Source of the DNA: Narthecium ossifragum
Lineage: Eukaryota; Streptophyta; Magnoliopsida; Dioscoreales; Nartheciaceae
Reading direction: 5' to 3'
DNA: 64,000 bases
Assembly: GCA_963920575.1 (NCBI GenBank)
Contig: OY986974.1
Coordinates: 22,489,042 to 22,553,041 of the forward strand
Position 1 is the stretch's first letter. The number at the start of each line of letters is the position of its first letter. Of the stretch, positions 34,606 to 46,324 are shown in pieces. The notes beneath the pieces were generated by a model that was not told where the DNA came from, searched no databases, and worked only from the letters and a program-made list of their open reading frames with translations. The translations under genes and the position numbers were made by a program.

Positions 34606-36939
34606 TGTCGCGCCCCGACCCGCGAAAGCCCAACCGGGCCGGGCGACGCGAACCGGAACCTAACAAACGCGGAAGAAAAGCTGGCGAGGGTTCCCTCTAA
34701 CCTATTGGTCTCCCTAACAGTTCACCAAAAGCATCCCGAAGTAAAGATACAATATAATAATAAAACCTCGAACCACAGATTTAAAACTCAAAAAGGTTTA
34801 ATATACAAATCCTCGGAGAGGGGGAAGTTCAAATACAACATTACTCCCGTAGGTGACTAACTAACATAGGGTAAAAGCAGTAAACGATCACCACCTCTCA
34901 AAGTCCACCAGGCGCCGCCGCACCGCCGACTAACTGCCCGGTAGGGGCCAAGGAAGAAGAACTGACGCCTGCACCTGCAAAACGCAGCCCGGGTAGGTGT
35001 GAGCACTAAGCTCAGTAGGGATCTACACTACGCCACACAGAAGGAAGAGGGAAAACGCAACAGTGTCGCCCTCAAGCAAAGCCTAGGTGTATCACTGGGG
35101 TTCCATAACCCCACCAGATGTCCCAGAACGCAGGCTCCTAGCACTGCGAACTCGCAACAGTGTCGCCCTCAAGCAAAGCCTAGGTGTATCACTGGGGTTC
35201 CATAACCCCACCAGATCTTCTTCTTCCTACTGCGAACTCACAACACGACCTCTAAACATCAAACACAATAGTGTACCAGTCATCTAAGCCTATCATCAAG
35301 TTTGACTGGACACTACAATTCAAACCGGGTCCAAACAACCCAACCCCGGTCCTAGGGCTAAGTCCGAGCTTCCAGCCTCGGGACGGCGACCCAAAGATCA
35401 CCCACGTCCTAACCAATGCAACTAATGCACAATAGGGAATGCATGCTATGACATACACAGATAAGAAGCAAAGCATGCAACAGTATGTCAAGTATCATAT
35501 AAGTCTACTGGATCGCTGCAGCGGTACCATCAACCGCTGCCAGCCGATCTGCAGCGGGTCTCGGCATTACGACGGTACCACGACCGTCAACCGCGAACTC
35601 CTGCAACGGGAAGCAACCCCGAAAACCGCTGAATGAACAGTAAACAATATAATATTATATTCAGAAATATAATATTATATTCAAACACCCAAAACCACTA
35701 CTTAGGGGCTAATTGATCCCATCGATCCGACATCCAAACGACATCGGATTCAAGATCTAACTTAGCTACCAGTAGGTATATATACCAGGATCAACATATC
35801 AAAAACTGATAAACATCCAACGGTTGGATTAACGGAAAAACGCTAATCAAAATCGTTAATCAAACTAACTTGCCCATTAATTTCTGCAACGCAGCCCATC
35901 AGTAAAAAATTCATAAGAAATCGTCGAAAACTCCAAAAATTACGAAGCAAGATGGCATGGAAAGCTAACGAAGAGATCTACAACTCTTATATTTATCAGA
36001 AACCAAGATCATGTACCCGCCGGCCGGAAAACTCGCCGCAAGCCGGCTGTTTCTCAAAAACAGCAGAAAACCAGAAATCCGAGACTAATCATGCATAAAA
36101 CCTACCCAAATCTCAACTGATTAACATGAAAGTTACATCAGTTGTTCTAACAGGTATAATGAATCCAACAAAATAAGGATCAACAAGATCCAACGGCTAG
36201 ATCTAGAGAAAACCCAAAAAGAACACAGTAGGTATAACCCTACCTAGCTGCGCTTTCCTCGGCTGATTCCCCGCGAGTTGATCACCAACAAGCTTCCAAA
36301 CCACTTCATGGATCTTCCTCTCGTTGTCACGAATCCAACGAGCCTTTGAAGCCGGAAAAGATGGCCGGAGGAGGGAGAACGGAGGAGAGCAAGGTGGGTG
36401 CCGGAAAACAGGGGAAGAACAGAGCTTCGGGAGAGAAAGAAGGAAGGAAGAAGAAAGAGGAGAAGGAGGAAGAGAAGGGGAAGAAAAGAAGGGGAAAGGG
36501 GGGGGGGACAGCCGGGAAAGAGGGGAAAAAGGTGAGGGGAGGGGAGGGAAAGTCCTCCCCCTCTGACAGGGGAGAGCGACGGCCAACGGCGGCCGTCCTC
36601 GCGAAGCAGAAAACCAACCGACTTATGAATGATCGATCCTTTCTCAAGGAAGGATCGATCCTTCATGACGATCTCACAAGGCTTTCTGGCACCACAAGTA
36701 TCGATCTTCTAGCTAGGAAGGACCGATCCTCCTTGTGATGAAAGTTAAACTTGGGCAAGAACTCAAGCCCAAGTCCGGATCTTTCGATCCCGGGTTCACC
36801 TAGCCATTCTAAACAGACACGAACACAGACAAGGTCAGTGTGTGCACACGCGGGTGGGAAACAAACCAACAAGGTGCAATTTATCAAATTTCCCTTGCGG
36901 TCTACAACGAGCCACAGGGTAGAGGGACAGGTCTTCACA
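34606..36939 (-). mobile_element. Solo LTR, family C, reversed (C4)
   Basis: In reverse it starts TGTGAAGACCTG at 36939 and ends GGGGCGCGACA at 34606. The flanks are AATGT (34601-34605) and GATGT (36940-36944), a target duplication with one change. It has GATCGATC pairs 36631/36653 and 36699/36721, and an identical 64-bp repeat at 35056 and 35153. Confidence 0.9.
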
Positions 36940-36944
36940 GATGT

Positions 36945-37898
36945 CTTCTCTTGATCAGCTTCGCGCATTTGGATCTGGTTATATCTAGAGTATGCGTCCA
37001 TGAAGGTGAGCAAATCATGTCTTGAAGTGGCGTCTACCATTTGGTCAATCTTCGAGAGTGGGTAGCTGTCCTTCGGGCAGGCTTTGTTGAGGTCGTGTGA
37101 AATCTACACACATCCTCCATTTACCATTGGCCTTTTTCACCAAGACGACATTGGCCAGCCACTCAGGATAGTGGACCTCCTGGATGAAGTCAGCTTCAAA
37201 TAATTTCTCTGGCATGTCGGTGGGGCACTAAGGCTGTGGACCGCTACTTCGGACAAAATACCTGGCATGTCGGTGGGGCACCAAGCGAAGATATCGGCAT
37301 GCTCCTTCAATAGCACTTCCAATTTAGCTGCTAGAATGGGTGGAAGGCCCGTGCCAAGCTTGGTTGTCTTGCCCGCGTCCTCCTCCTTGAGCTGGATTGT
37401 CCTTAGCTCCTCTACCGGGGTGCCTCCTTCAAGAGAGAGGTCTCCTCTAGTATCTAGTTCGGTTAAGTTCATTGCACCCTTTCCCTTCAACGCTGTCTGA
37501 TAGCAACTCCTGGATTGGTGTTGATCTCCTTTGACGACTCCTACTCCGCTCTTGGTGGGGAACATCATGGTGAGGTGATAGGTTGATGTAACTGCTTGCA
37601 ACCTATTCAGCGCCGGTCGTCCGATGATGGCGTTGTAAGCCGAGGGCCGTTTTACTACCAGGAAATGTGTCATCACCACAACTTGGTGTGGTGTATCTCC
37701 GAAGATTACTGATAGGGAGATTGAACCCTTTGGATTAACAGTTTCGCCAGCAAAGCCGACCAACGGGGTATTTACTGGCTTCAATTGTCCAGCTCCAAGA
37801 CCCATCTTGTCGAAGGCATCCCAGTACAACACGTCTGCGGAGCTGCCGTTGTCAATTAGAATGTGGTGGACCTTCGCATTGGTGATGGTCGCTGTCAC
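36945..37898 (-). pseudogene. Tat protease and N-terminal reverse transcriptase
   Basis: The protease shows HHILIDNGSSADVLYWDAF with the catalytic Asp in a D-x-G-S-S context, and later NAIIGRPALNRLQAV. A linker follows, then HADIFAWCPTDMPGI at the reverse transcriptase start. A 19-bp direct repeat (around 37204 and 37264, reverse TGCCCCACCGACATGCCAG) marks a rearrangement that shifts the frame; beyond it FIQEVHYPEWLANVVLVKK and WRMCVDFT are readable, then FMDAYSRYNQIQM near the solo LTR. The protein would process and copy the element; here it is dead. Confidence 0.82.
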
Positions 37899-38096
37899 TA
37901 CAAGAGCGTCGTGGTGAGGGGTTCAAATGTCCCGAGAATCCTCCTCGGTAAAGGTGATGGGTTCGTGCTTGGACCCATCCCCTTGGACAACCAAGTATAC
38001 TAATTCAAATGCACCCCGGGAGTAGGACTTCCTGGTTGAACAGGAGTCTCCTCCGCTTGCAGGACTGCCAACGATGGTCCGTATCTCCAGAATGGG

Positions 38097-39794
38097 TCAG
38101 TCTGTGGGTAGGAGGGGGATCTGATTGGTCACAACTGCAGTCTCCTGCTTCTGCTTCTGGTTCAGGGCCTCTGGTGGAATGGGGCCTGCCTGGAACTGGG
38201 GCAAGATGCCTTGCCGCACTAACTGCTCAATGAAGTTCTTTAGGTGCCGGCAGTCGTTAGTGCTACGGCCTTCCTGCTGATGATACATACAGTATCGACC
38301 TGTGGCATCAGGCTGGCCTTTCTGTTGCCGAGGAGGTTCTTTGGATGGCCACTTCATTTTCTTTTTCTCCACCTGCATCAAGATTTCATCCAGGGGAGCA
38401 TTTAATGGAGTATAAGAGGTATACCGCATGCTCTTATTCCCCTTCTTCTTCTTTTGAGGTGGTGACGCTGGGTCGGTCTTGGCTATCTCTGCCATCAGAC
38501 GCTTCCCGCCGAGGCGCCCTCTTCGGGCCTAGATAGCTTCTTCCGTCTTGGCGTACTCCTCAGCCTTATTTAAAAGCTCGGTATAACTGAGCTTGTCTTC
38601 ATTGCCGCCCTGGAAGATGTGCCAATATGCGAACTCTGAGGCCAAACCATCCCGGAAGAAAGTTTTGGCGAGAGCGTGGTCGAGCTGGTCGACTTGAACG
38701 GCTTCCACCTGGAAACGTTTGAGATAGCTTCTCAGAGTCTCGTCGTCCTTCTGTTTGATAAGTTGGAGGCTGGAGGTGGTTTTCTTCCTCCGTTGGCTAC
38801 TGAGGAAGTGAGTCCGGAAGGTCCTCGCCAATTGATCAAAAGATTCAATCGACCTGGGCTTTAGTGCGTTGAACCATGCCCTAGCTGGACCCTTGAGTGT
38901 GGTTGCGAAAGCATGACATTTCACAGTTGGGGTGGCTCCATGAAGCTTCATCAAGGTCTCGAATGATCCCAGATGGTCATTCGAATCTTGCTTGCTGTCA
39001 TAGGTCTCCAACGTTGGCATTTTGAACCGCTTCGGGATGGGAGCATCCTCGATTTCACGAGAGAACTTTGAGATGCCTAGATCATCCTGCTTTTGGATGG
39101 GTAGTCCGAGCTGCTCCCTATTGGCTTCGAGGTAGTCCCGGAGGTCTTTGGAGTTACTCAATCTCGAGTGGACCGTTTGGCGGTTCATTCGGGAGCCACC
39201 ATACGAGAGGCGGGTGTGGACAGATCGCCGAGGCGACCGACCTTGTCTCCGGGGGCCTTCTCGATTGATGGCGGTGTGTTGGCAGGTCCTTGGTTTAGAC
39301 CAATACGAGGAGGTGACGTGGCTACGGGCTCCTTCGTCCCTACGAGGAAAAGAGGGCCCTCGAGTAGCACTATCCGTTCTGGATCGTCGTTGGGAATGGA
39401 GGTCTGTTGGGCCCTCCCTTCCCTCTGATGCAAGAGTTGGTGCCTTGTTGGCTCGAGCTGGTGGTGGTCGACTTCCATCTGCCAACGATCGAAGCAACTC
39501 GGTCATGTTCTCGAACTGTGCTTGAAATTCATCCCGGAACAGGGCTTGCGTCGTGAAGAATTGGTCCAGCGTCACGAAACCATATGCTCCAGGGGTTGAG
39601 TATCCCGGTAGTGTAGGAATGACAGAAGGAGTGACTTGGTTAACGGCGGGCGCCTTCTGACTAGCAGGCGCCATAGGTGGACGATGCGCCGTCCCTTCCT
39701 TCGCCTTCTGGGAGCGGGTGCGTAGGGGAGCGACGTCATCTGTTGAGGGGGCTGGCTCAGCCATCTTGTCTAGATGCTTCTTGAAGAAACCCAA
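38097..39794 (-). pseudogene. Tat gag polyprotein, one internal stop
   Basis: One frame spans 566 codons with a single TAG at 38529-38531. The N-terminus (KKHLDKMAEPAPSTDD) is followed by an Arg/Ser-rich region, then the gag capsid-like domain (SNDHLGSFETLMKLHGATP, LKGPARAWFNALKPRSIESFDQLARTF, ETLRSYLKRF). After the stop come KKKKGNKS and a Tat-type YCMYHQQEGRSTNDCRHLK cysteine/histidine motif. Gag would form the virus-like particle. It lies in the same frame as the protease ORF at 37137-37898. Confidence 0.85.
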
Positions 39795-40650
39795 ACATTC
39801 GCTTCACACGCTGAAGGAGGTCTCGCCCGCTTTCCACACCGGATTCTCCCTTTGAGCCCGAGCTCTCTCCTTCTCGTCACCGGTCGCCTGTTGTTGTGCA
39901 ACCGCCGGAGAAGAAAGAGAGGATAGGTGGCTGTCGTCGTCAGAGATCTGACCGGATTTGGGGCTTTCCGTTGGAGGAGAAATCTCGTGCGATCGTAGTC
40001 GGAGAAGACCTCGCGGAGGCCGGAGGAGAGTGAGGCCGCGATCGCTGGTACCGGGAGCGAGGACGGAGAAGAAGGATCCCAAGGCTATCCGGCTTCTTAA
40101 CGTCGAAGCCGGTGTCGTTCGCGCGTCGAAGCTGGTGGCGTCCGAGTGAGCGGCGTTCGAGCTTCACGTTGGAGTTGGGCGCGCCTTGATCCGACCTTTG
40201 TCACCGTCGAGGAAGCTTGGCTGGAACCAAGGAACCGCCAACTGGAACCCTCGTTGGAGATATGGGTCGTGCGGTGAGCGGAGGAGATGGGGAAGCCGCT
40301 GAAGAAGCTCTCGCCGGGCCTTGGTGTCGCGAGCTTGAGGTCACGAACGGCGATGGACGACGACGGACGGTTGGTGAAGGATATAGCTGGATGAGATCTC
40401 ACCGGACGCGGGGGCTGATCCAACGAGCACGGCGGTGACGGACAACCACCTTTGGGTTGGATCCGATGTCTCGCCGGCGTCTCTGGGACTCCACGAGGAG
40501 GATGCACCGATTGGCTTTCTCCTTCTTGAGCGTCCTCTCTTTCTCTCTATCCGGTGACGACGAGCGGCGTGGTCTCTCGGGCCGGAAGAGATACGGGGAC
40601 TCCTTGATCACTACAGCAACCTTCGGGAAGCTCAGACTGGACAGAAATCT
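39795..40650 (-). other. Leader of the Tat element
   Basis: Nothing coding is supported. The GC-rich ~850 bp lie between the primer binding site and gag, as usual for long Tat leaders. Several overlapping open frames on both strands show no domain. Confidence 0.55.
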
Positions 40651-40670
40651 CGGCCCCACGGTGGGCGCCA
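40651..40670 (-). promoter_or_regulatory. Primer binding site of the Tat element
   Basis: In reverse TGGCGCCCACCGTGGGGCCG, three bases after the 5' LTR end, is the form typical of Tat elements. Confidence 0.85.
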
Positions 40671-40673
40671 ATT

Positions 40674-41109
40674 TGATGATACACGGATCTGAAAAGAAGA
40701 CAGATGATAGTCACAGGAGCTTCGGAGAAGATGATGGATCTTCAGAGCGTCGAGCAAGACGACCAGCAACCCTGCAGGGGAGATAGAGATCAAAGGAAAT
40801 CCGAGGCGGGTGGCCTCGAGACTCTCCTCCGATGCCTAAGTCAAGATTCAAGAACTCGTGACAGTGTTTTATCAGAGTTTCGAGGCCGAGAAAAAAGTTA
40901 CCTGTGAACGACAGGCGTTGCTCTATTTATAGGCGTAATGAAGAGGCTGTTAGAATCCGTGCGGTTACGGAGTTGCGATTTCCTTATCAGAAAAGATTTG
41001 AACATATTCACTGTGAACCGCAGGATCCCAACTAATGTGATCCCAACCGGTGTGATCCGTAGGACCACAACTAATGTGATGGACGATTGAGGCAAATTTG
41101 GTATTATCA
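40674..41109 (-). mobile_element. 5' LTR of the Tat element
   Basis: In reverse it runs from TGATAATACC (41109) to GTATCATCA (40674), 436 bp. A TATA-like CTATAAATAG (reverse) lies near 40922. FLN2 codons continue directly to the right. Confidence 0.8.
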
Positions 41110-41370
41110 ATGTCAGTCTGGCTCCATGCCTTCTTAATAACTTCTCTTGTATCCTCATGGGACCTCCATAAGGGCAATGGAAGGTTCAAATCAAAGAATA
41201 CCTTGCTATCATAATTCTTTGACAGCTTAATGGCTCTAAAGAGGGTTGGATGCATTTCTGGAGACAAGAGAACTTCTGAATTGAAATGGAAAATCCTTGC
41301 ATGCATAAAACTTTACATGAGCTCCAATTCAGATTTCCAATTAATGCCCTTCAACTGGAGAAAATAAGGG
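41110..41370 (-). pseudogene. FLN2: FLN2-like second exon fragment (copy c)
   Basis: It reads ARIFHFNSEVLLSPEMHP, LFRAIKLSKNYDSKVFFDLN, LPLPLWRSHEDTREVIKKAW, then is cut by the Tat LTR. Unlike the copies at 47424 and 61182 it keeps the frame around EVLLSPEM. Intron-like sequence follows to the right until about 41370, where an unrelated insertion starts. Confidence 0.8.
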
Positions 41371-42512
41371 CATGTTTGGTTTAAGCCTTTTCTGTTTTCA
41401 TTTTCTTGAAAATAGAAAACACGGTTGAAATCGTGTTTGGTTTAAAGGTTTAGAAAACGTTTTTCAGAAAATAGAAACAGTATTTTCTAGAAAACGCGAA
41501 AACATTAGAACGACGTTTTCACCCTCTTAATAGAAACAGAAAAGAAATAACCCTATTGAAACCCATCTCTCCCGATCGAGACTTTCGTGAGGATCTCACG
41601 ATGGACTCTCTCACGATCTCTTGGTGATCTTGTCTAGCCACTGATGCCGCCGGAGCTCCCATGCCCCGGAGCCTGAGATCCTCTCCCAACGAAACCACTC
41701 TCTTCTGATAGAGACTCTCATGAGTATGTCCTGATCTCTTGATGATCCCAGCCACCATTCGCTACCGGAGCTCCCATCTGCCGGAGTGTGAGATCAAAGG
41801 GGTCTCAAAGGTGAGTCTCCCTCTCTCTTTTCCTCTCCTAGACCCCTCTCCCGTGTCCTCTCTCTCCCTCCCTCCCGCTCTCTATCTTTCATGTGTATTC
41901 ATCATGTGTATATTGCTTGGGAGATGTTACATCCCCCTAAGCCAAGCAACATCATCACTAAGAACAGCCCCCTTTGCCTATTTATTCCAAAACCAGATCC
42001 CCTTCTCTGCTTCTCATATCAACCTTACGAGAGTTTGATTCAAATAGTTTTTTGAGGCAATCGATCATGTATCCTCACTCTCATACGGGATCTATGTGTT
42101 TTTTTATGTGGAATTGAAGATTGGAACCATTTGAGTTCTTTTGCGATCCAAATGATTTATGTCTGTAGTTAAACAACAAGATTTATGATGGTTATTTTTT
42201 TTGTTTGGACTTTATAATCATTATAAATGGACCTAGATTGGAAAGTTGATATTTTTATGACTTGGAAATTGCCACTATATATTTGGGCTAAATGTTAGAT
42301 CTTGTTTAATCCCTGTCGTACAAACCATCGACTTGTGTGATTAGATCGTCTAATGGAATCATGTTCTGGTTGGACTTGTTGATTTTGAGGTTAATCTATG
42401 TTTATGAGTATGTATGGCACAAAGATTTGTGTTTATTCCAATAACCAAAACAATGAACTTGGAGACAACTGTTCAACCAAATCAATTCATAATAGTACTA
42501 TAGCCATAGTAG
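41371..42512 (+). other. Unidentified 1.1-kb insertion in an FLN2 intron
   Basis: In the copy at 60849-62058 the intron passes straight from sequence matching 41370 toward the exon matching 42513. Here ~1.14 kb lies between, starting GGGCATGTTTGGTTTAAGCC. The first 150 bp are rich in GAAAA/TTTTC short inverted stretches. No ORF or clear terminal inverted repeat. The start resembles some hAT-type MITE ends, but I cannot confirm that. Confidence 0.45.
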
Positions 42513-42985
42513 CATGTGGGCCTCGAGAATGAATCCTCAGCACAACCTTTCACGGTCTCCGCCACCAGCCTCTCCCCTTGGGCATCATCTTGCAATCGAA
42601 TTCTCATGTAGGAACCGCAGTCTTTACAGAAGGATCAATCTTGACGGCTCGAGTCTGGACTTTCTCCACATTCATATGATACACCATATCGTTCCCATAA
42701 TCATCATCCCCAACCTTGCCCATGAAAGCCGCACAACCACCGAGACGAACGTGGGAGATCGCCACATTGGATGGGAGGCCACCCGGTGCCCGCACGAACT
42801 CCGACGGGCTCCACTGGAGATGCTTCCAAGTTGAGTGCTGGTCCAGATACATCTGGTGCCCGGTGTCGCGGACGGTTGGGACGAACTCCTTTTGCGGTGG
42901 TAAAAAGAATTACAGCCCCTGTTTTGAAACCACAATAAGGTCAGTCTGGCACCATGCCTTCTTAATAACTTCCCTTGTATCATCC
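42513..42985 (-). pseudogene. FLN2: Rearranged FLN2-like exon fragments
   Basis: Reading in reverse from 42985: a second-exon piece (VIKKAW region, 42907-42985), an abrupt join near 42890-42907, then first-exon sequence from about QMYLDQHSTWKHLQW through APGGLPSNVAISHVRLGG to VKIDPSVKTA, and the end of the first exon (ETVKGCAEDSFSRP). The order second exon then first exon shows a tandem duplication join. A 1-base loss near 42612-42618 shifts the frame. The C run broken in copies a and b is in frame here (GGTGGCCTCCCA). Confidence 0.8.
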
Positions 42986-42991
42986 TAGCTA

Positions 42992-45756
42992 AAAATGGCA
43001 TGTACATTGGTAAGGGCTACATGACCGAGGGATTGTTCAAAATGAATGTAATGACTGTAATCCCCAAGGTCAAAACTAGTGAAGCCTTAAAGGCTAGTGC
43101 ATCTACTGTACTCAATGTTGCCCAAGGGGCCAATAAAGAGAAGCTTGCCTTTGTGACTGAGTCATTTAATTTATGGCATGGGAGATTAGGACATGTGAAT
43201 AAAAATGCTATGAAAAGATTAATGTCCTTAAATCTTCTTCCTAAAATAATAATTGATAAAGAACACAAATGCGAGGTTTGTGTGGAAGCCAAATTGGCGA
43301 AGACTTCGTTTCAATCAGTTGAACGAAGCACTGAACCTTTAGGTTTAGTACATACAGATGTTTGTGATCTGAAAATTGTACAGTCTAGAGGTGGTAAAAG
43401 GTATTTTATTACCTTCACTGATGATTGTACGAGATATTGCTATGTTTAATTAATGAGAAGTAAAGATGAAGCAATAGAGATGTTCACTCATTACAAGAAT
43501 GAAGTGGAAAACCAACTCAATAGAAAGATCAAAATGCTGAATAGTGACAGGGGAGATGAGTATGAATCACCTTTTGCCCAAATATGTGCCGAAAATGGCA
43601 TCATTCATCAGACCACAGCGCCCTATTCTCCAGAACAAAATGGAATAGCAGAATGAAAGAATAGAACGCTAAAGGAAATGATGAATACAATGCTAATAAG
43701 TTATGGCTTACCTCACAACATGTGGGAGGAAGCGATACTTACGGCAAATCATATGTTAAACAAACTACCGCATAAAAGGCTAGATAATACACCTTATGAA
43801 CTGTGGAAAGGCCGTGTGCCTAGTTACAAGTTCTTAAGAGTTTGGGGATGTCTAGCTAAGGTTCCAATTCCAATTCCTAAACGGACGAGGATAGGGCCAA
43901 AAATGGTAGATTGTGTGTTCATTGGATATGCACAGGATAGTAGTGCTTACCGATTTTTGGTTAACAAATCAGATAATCCTGAAGTGCATGTGAACACTGT
44001 CTTAGAGGCTAGGGATGCCTCGTTCTTCGAAAACGATTTTCTTTATAAACTTTCTCTTGCAACAGAGGCAAGTGAGAGAGCTTATAAGAACACTGAAGAA
44101 GAAGGATTCCAAGAGTCCTCGGTTCATGAAGAGGATGAGGAACCAAGACGGAGTAAGAGGGTTAGGAAAGAAACTTCTTTCGGTCCAGATTTTCTAACAT
44201 ATTTGTTAGAAAATGACCCTCAGACATTTAAAGAAGCAATGTCAACTTCAGACGCTCCTTTATGGAAGGAAGCTGTGAAGAGTGAAATTGATTCCATCAT
44301 GCAGAACCATACATGGGAACTGGTGGATTTGCCACCAGGTTGTAAAGCTTTGGGTTACAAGTGGGTTTTCAGAAAGAAAATGAAAGCGGATGGAACGATT
44401 GACAAATACAAGGCAAGGCTTGTTGTCAAAGGTTTCAACCAAACTGAAGGAGTGGATTATTTTGACACCTATTCTCCAGTCACGAGGAAAACGTCAATTA
44501 GATTAATTATTGCCATTGCGGCATTAAACAATCTGGATATTCATCAAATGGATGTAAAGACGGCTTTTCTAAATGGTGATTTGGAAAAGGAAATTTATAT
44601 GAAACAACCTGAAGGGTTTGTAGTTTCAGGAAAAGAGAAGAAAGTCTGCCGACTTGTTAAGTCTTTATATGGACTTAAATAAGCACCTAAATAGTGGCAT
44701 GAAAAGTTTGATCAAGTGATGTTGACAAACGGCTTTCATATAAATGAGTGTGACGAATGGGTTTACATAAAAGGCAATGAAAAGGAATATATAATACTAT
44801 GCCTTTGTGTAGATGATATGATCATCATTGGTAGCAATGATAATATCATAAAAGCTACTAAGAGCATGTTGTCACGAAACTTCGATATGAAGGATTTGGG
44901 TGTTGTTGATGTAATACTTGGTATGAAAATTACCAAGACTTCAAATGGTTATACATTATCCCAGGGTCATTATATTAAGAAAATTCTTGATAAATTTGAC
45001 AAAAGGAATGATGTTGTAGTCAGGAAATCATTAGATGTCAACTCGCATCTAAAGAAACACCACGGTGAAGGTGTACAATAATTAGAATATTCCAGGATCA
45101 TAGGCAGTCTGATGTATATCATGAATTGCACTCGACCAGATATTACTAACTCAGTAAACAGCCTGAGTAGATACACAAGCAATCCGAGTACAGATCACTG
45201 GAAGGCAATAATCAGAGTCCTTAGATATCTAAGGTACACAACAAATTATGGATTACATTACACGAGATATCCAGCTGTGCTTGAAGGGTATTCAGATGCA
45301 AACTGGATATCATACTCCAATGACACAAAATCTACGAGTGGATTTGTCTTTGTAATTGGTGGTGTAGTTGTATCTTGGAAATCATCCAAGCAGACTTGCA
45401 TAGCAAGGTCTACTATGGAAGCTGAGTTCATAGCATTAGACCTAGCTGGAGAAGAAGCAGAATGGCTGTGAAACTTCCTAGAAGCTATTCCTATGTGGCC
45501 TAAACCAGTGCCTTTTATCAGTATTCACTGTGATAGTCAGTCGGCAATAGGCAGAGCTCAAAGCCACACGTATAATGGAAAATCTCGACATATACGTCGA
45601 CGACACAATTCTGTGAGAAAATTGTTGTCTACTGGTGTGATATTCATCGATTTCGTGAGATCGAAGGAAAATATTGCAGATCCACTAACCAAAGGCCTAA
45701 CAAGAGATCTAGTGGATATTTCATCGAGGGGAATGAGGTTGAAGCCCATGAAATGA
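42992..45756 (+). pseudogene. Copia integrase-reverse transcriptase-RNase H polyprotein, six stops
   Basis: One frame carries gag-pre-integrase (LWHGRLGHVNKNAMKRL, CEVCVEAKLAKTSF), the integrase core (HTDVCDLK, HQTTAPYSPEQNGIAE), reverse transcriptase (YKARLVVKGFNQTEGVDY, QMDVKTAFLNGDLEKEIYM, catalytic LCVDDMIII) and RNase H ([32 protein letters not shown]). Stops lie at about 43447, 43654, 44680, 44692, 45079 and 45469. Several equal CAA, CAG or CGA changed to TAA, TAG or TGA. The frame itself is intact over 2.7 kb, so decay is by substitution. It ends DISSRGMRLKPMK. Confidence 0.88.
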
Positions 45757-46311
45757 TTATCCTCCTCAATGGCAACCCAACCTAGCTGATCTGGCGGACC
45801 CAGGTTCTAGGTTCAATGGGACAACCGAATTGTGGGGGCAGTTGCTAAAATCACTCTTACTCATTCCTATGATGAGTGAGTGATAAACCTGCATAGTGTA
45901 AGGTTAAGCTTATGCTTTCAATGATCCTTATTACTCAATGAGTAAGGGCCTGACAGGATGCTCTTATTAAGAGATCACCTATATCGAGTGAGAATGGGCC
46001 GCTTCTATGAGAACGTTTTAAGGGCTAGTTCTCTAAAGCACTCGAAGAATTCTACCATGTATGTTCAGGACCGAAATGGACACAACAAATGAGCCATCAG
46101 TGGTATAAGAAATGTGTTGTGTGAGCACTGTTGTTTTGGTGTACATAAAAGCTGAACAGTTCAAGACATCTCGTTCACTGTTTAGCAAGTACATCCGATA
46201 GTGTTTCACTAAGGAAGGTTCAAAGCCGAAAGCTACCTCTCCTGATGCAGCAAATTTCTGTGGTACTCTGAAGTGCATTAGGATCATACAACATTTGATC
46301 AGTTATTTGAT

Positions 46312-46324
46312 TCATGTGGGGGAT
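46312..46324 (+). promoter_or_regulatory. Polypurine tract of the copia element
   Basis: CATGTGGGGGATT directly precedes the LTR start TGTTGGATTT at 46325. The related fragment has the same arrangement at about 32441-32452. Confidence 0.7.

Larger units (their letters stand above)
34197..41109 (-). mobile_element. Tat-lineage Ty3/gypsy element, 3' part lost
   Basis: Minus-strand order: 5' LTR 40674-41109, primer binding site, long leader, gag, protease, reverse transcriptase. RNase H, integrase and 3' LTR are missing beyond 34197. Motifs such as LTGRIAALARFI and the primer site place it in the Tat lineage. A solo LTR C splits the reverse transcriptase (34606-36939). The LTR joins FLN2 coding sequence at 41110, so the element inserted in that pseudogene. 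Confidence 0.85.

Noticed and set aside
40097..40786. Several open frames in the Tat leader
   Set aside because: Overlapping on both strands, no domain, and located between the primer site and gag where long GC-rich leaders are usual.
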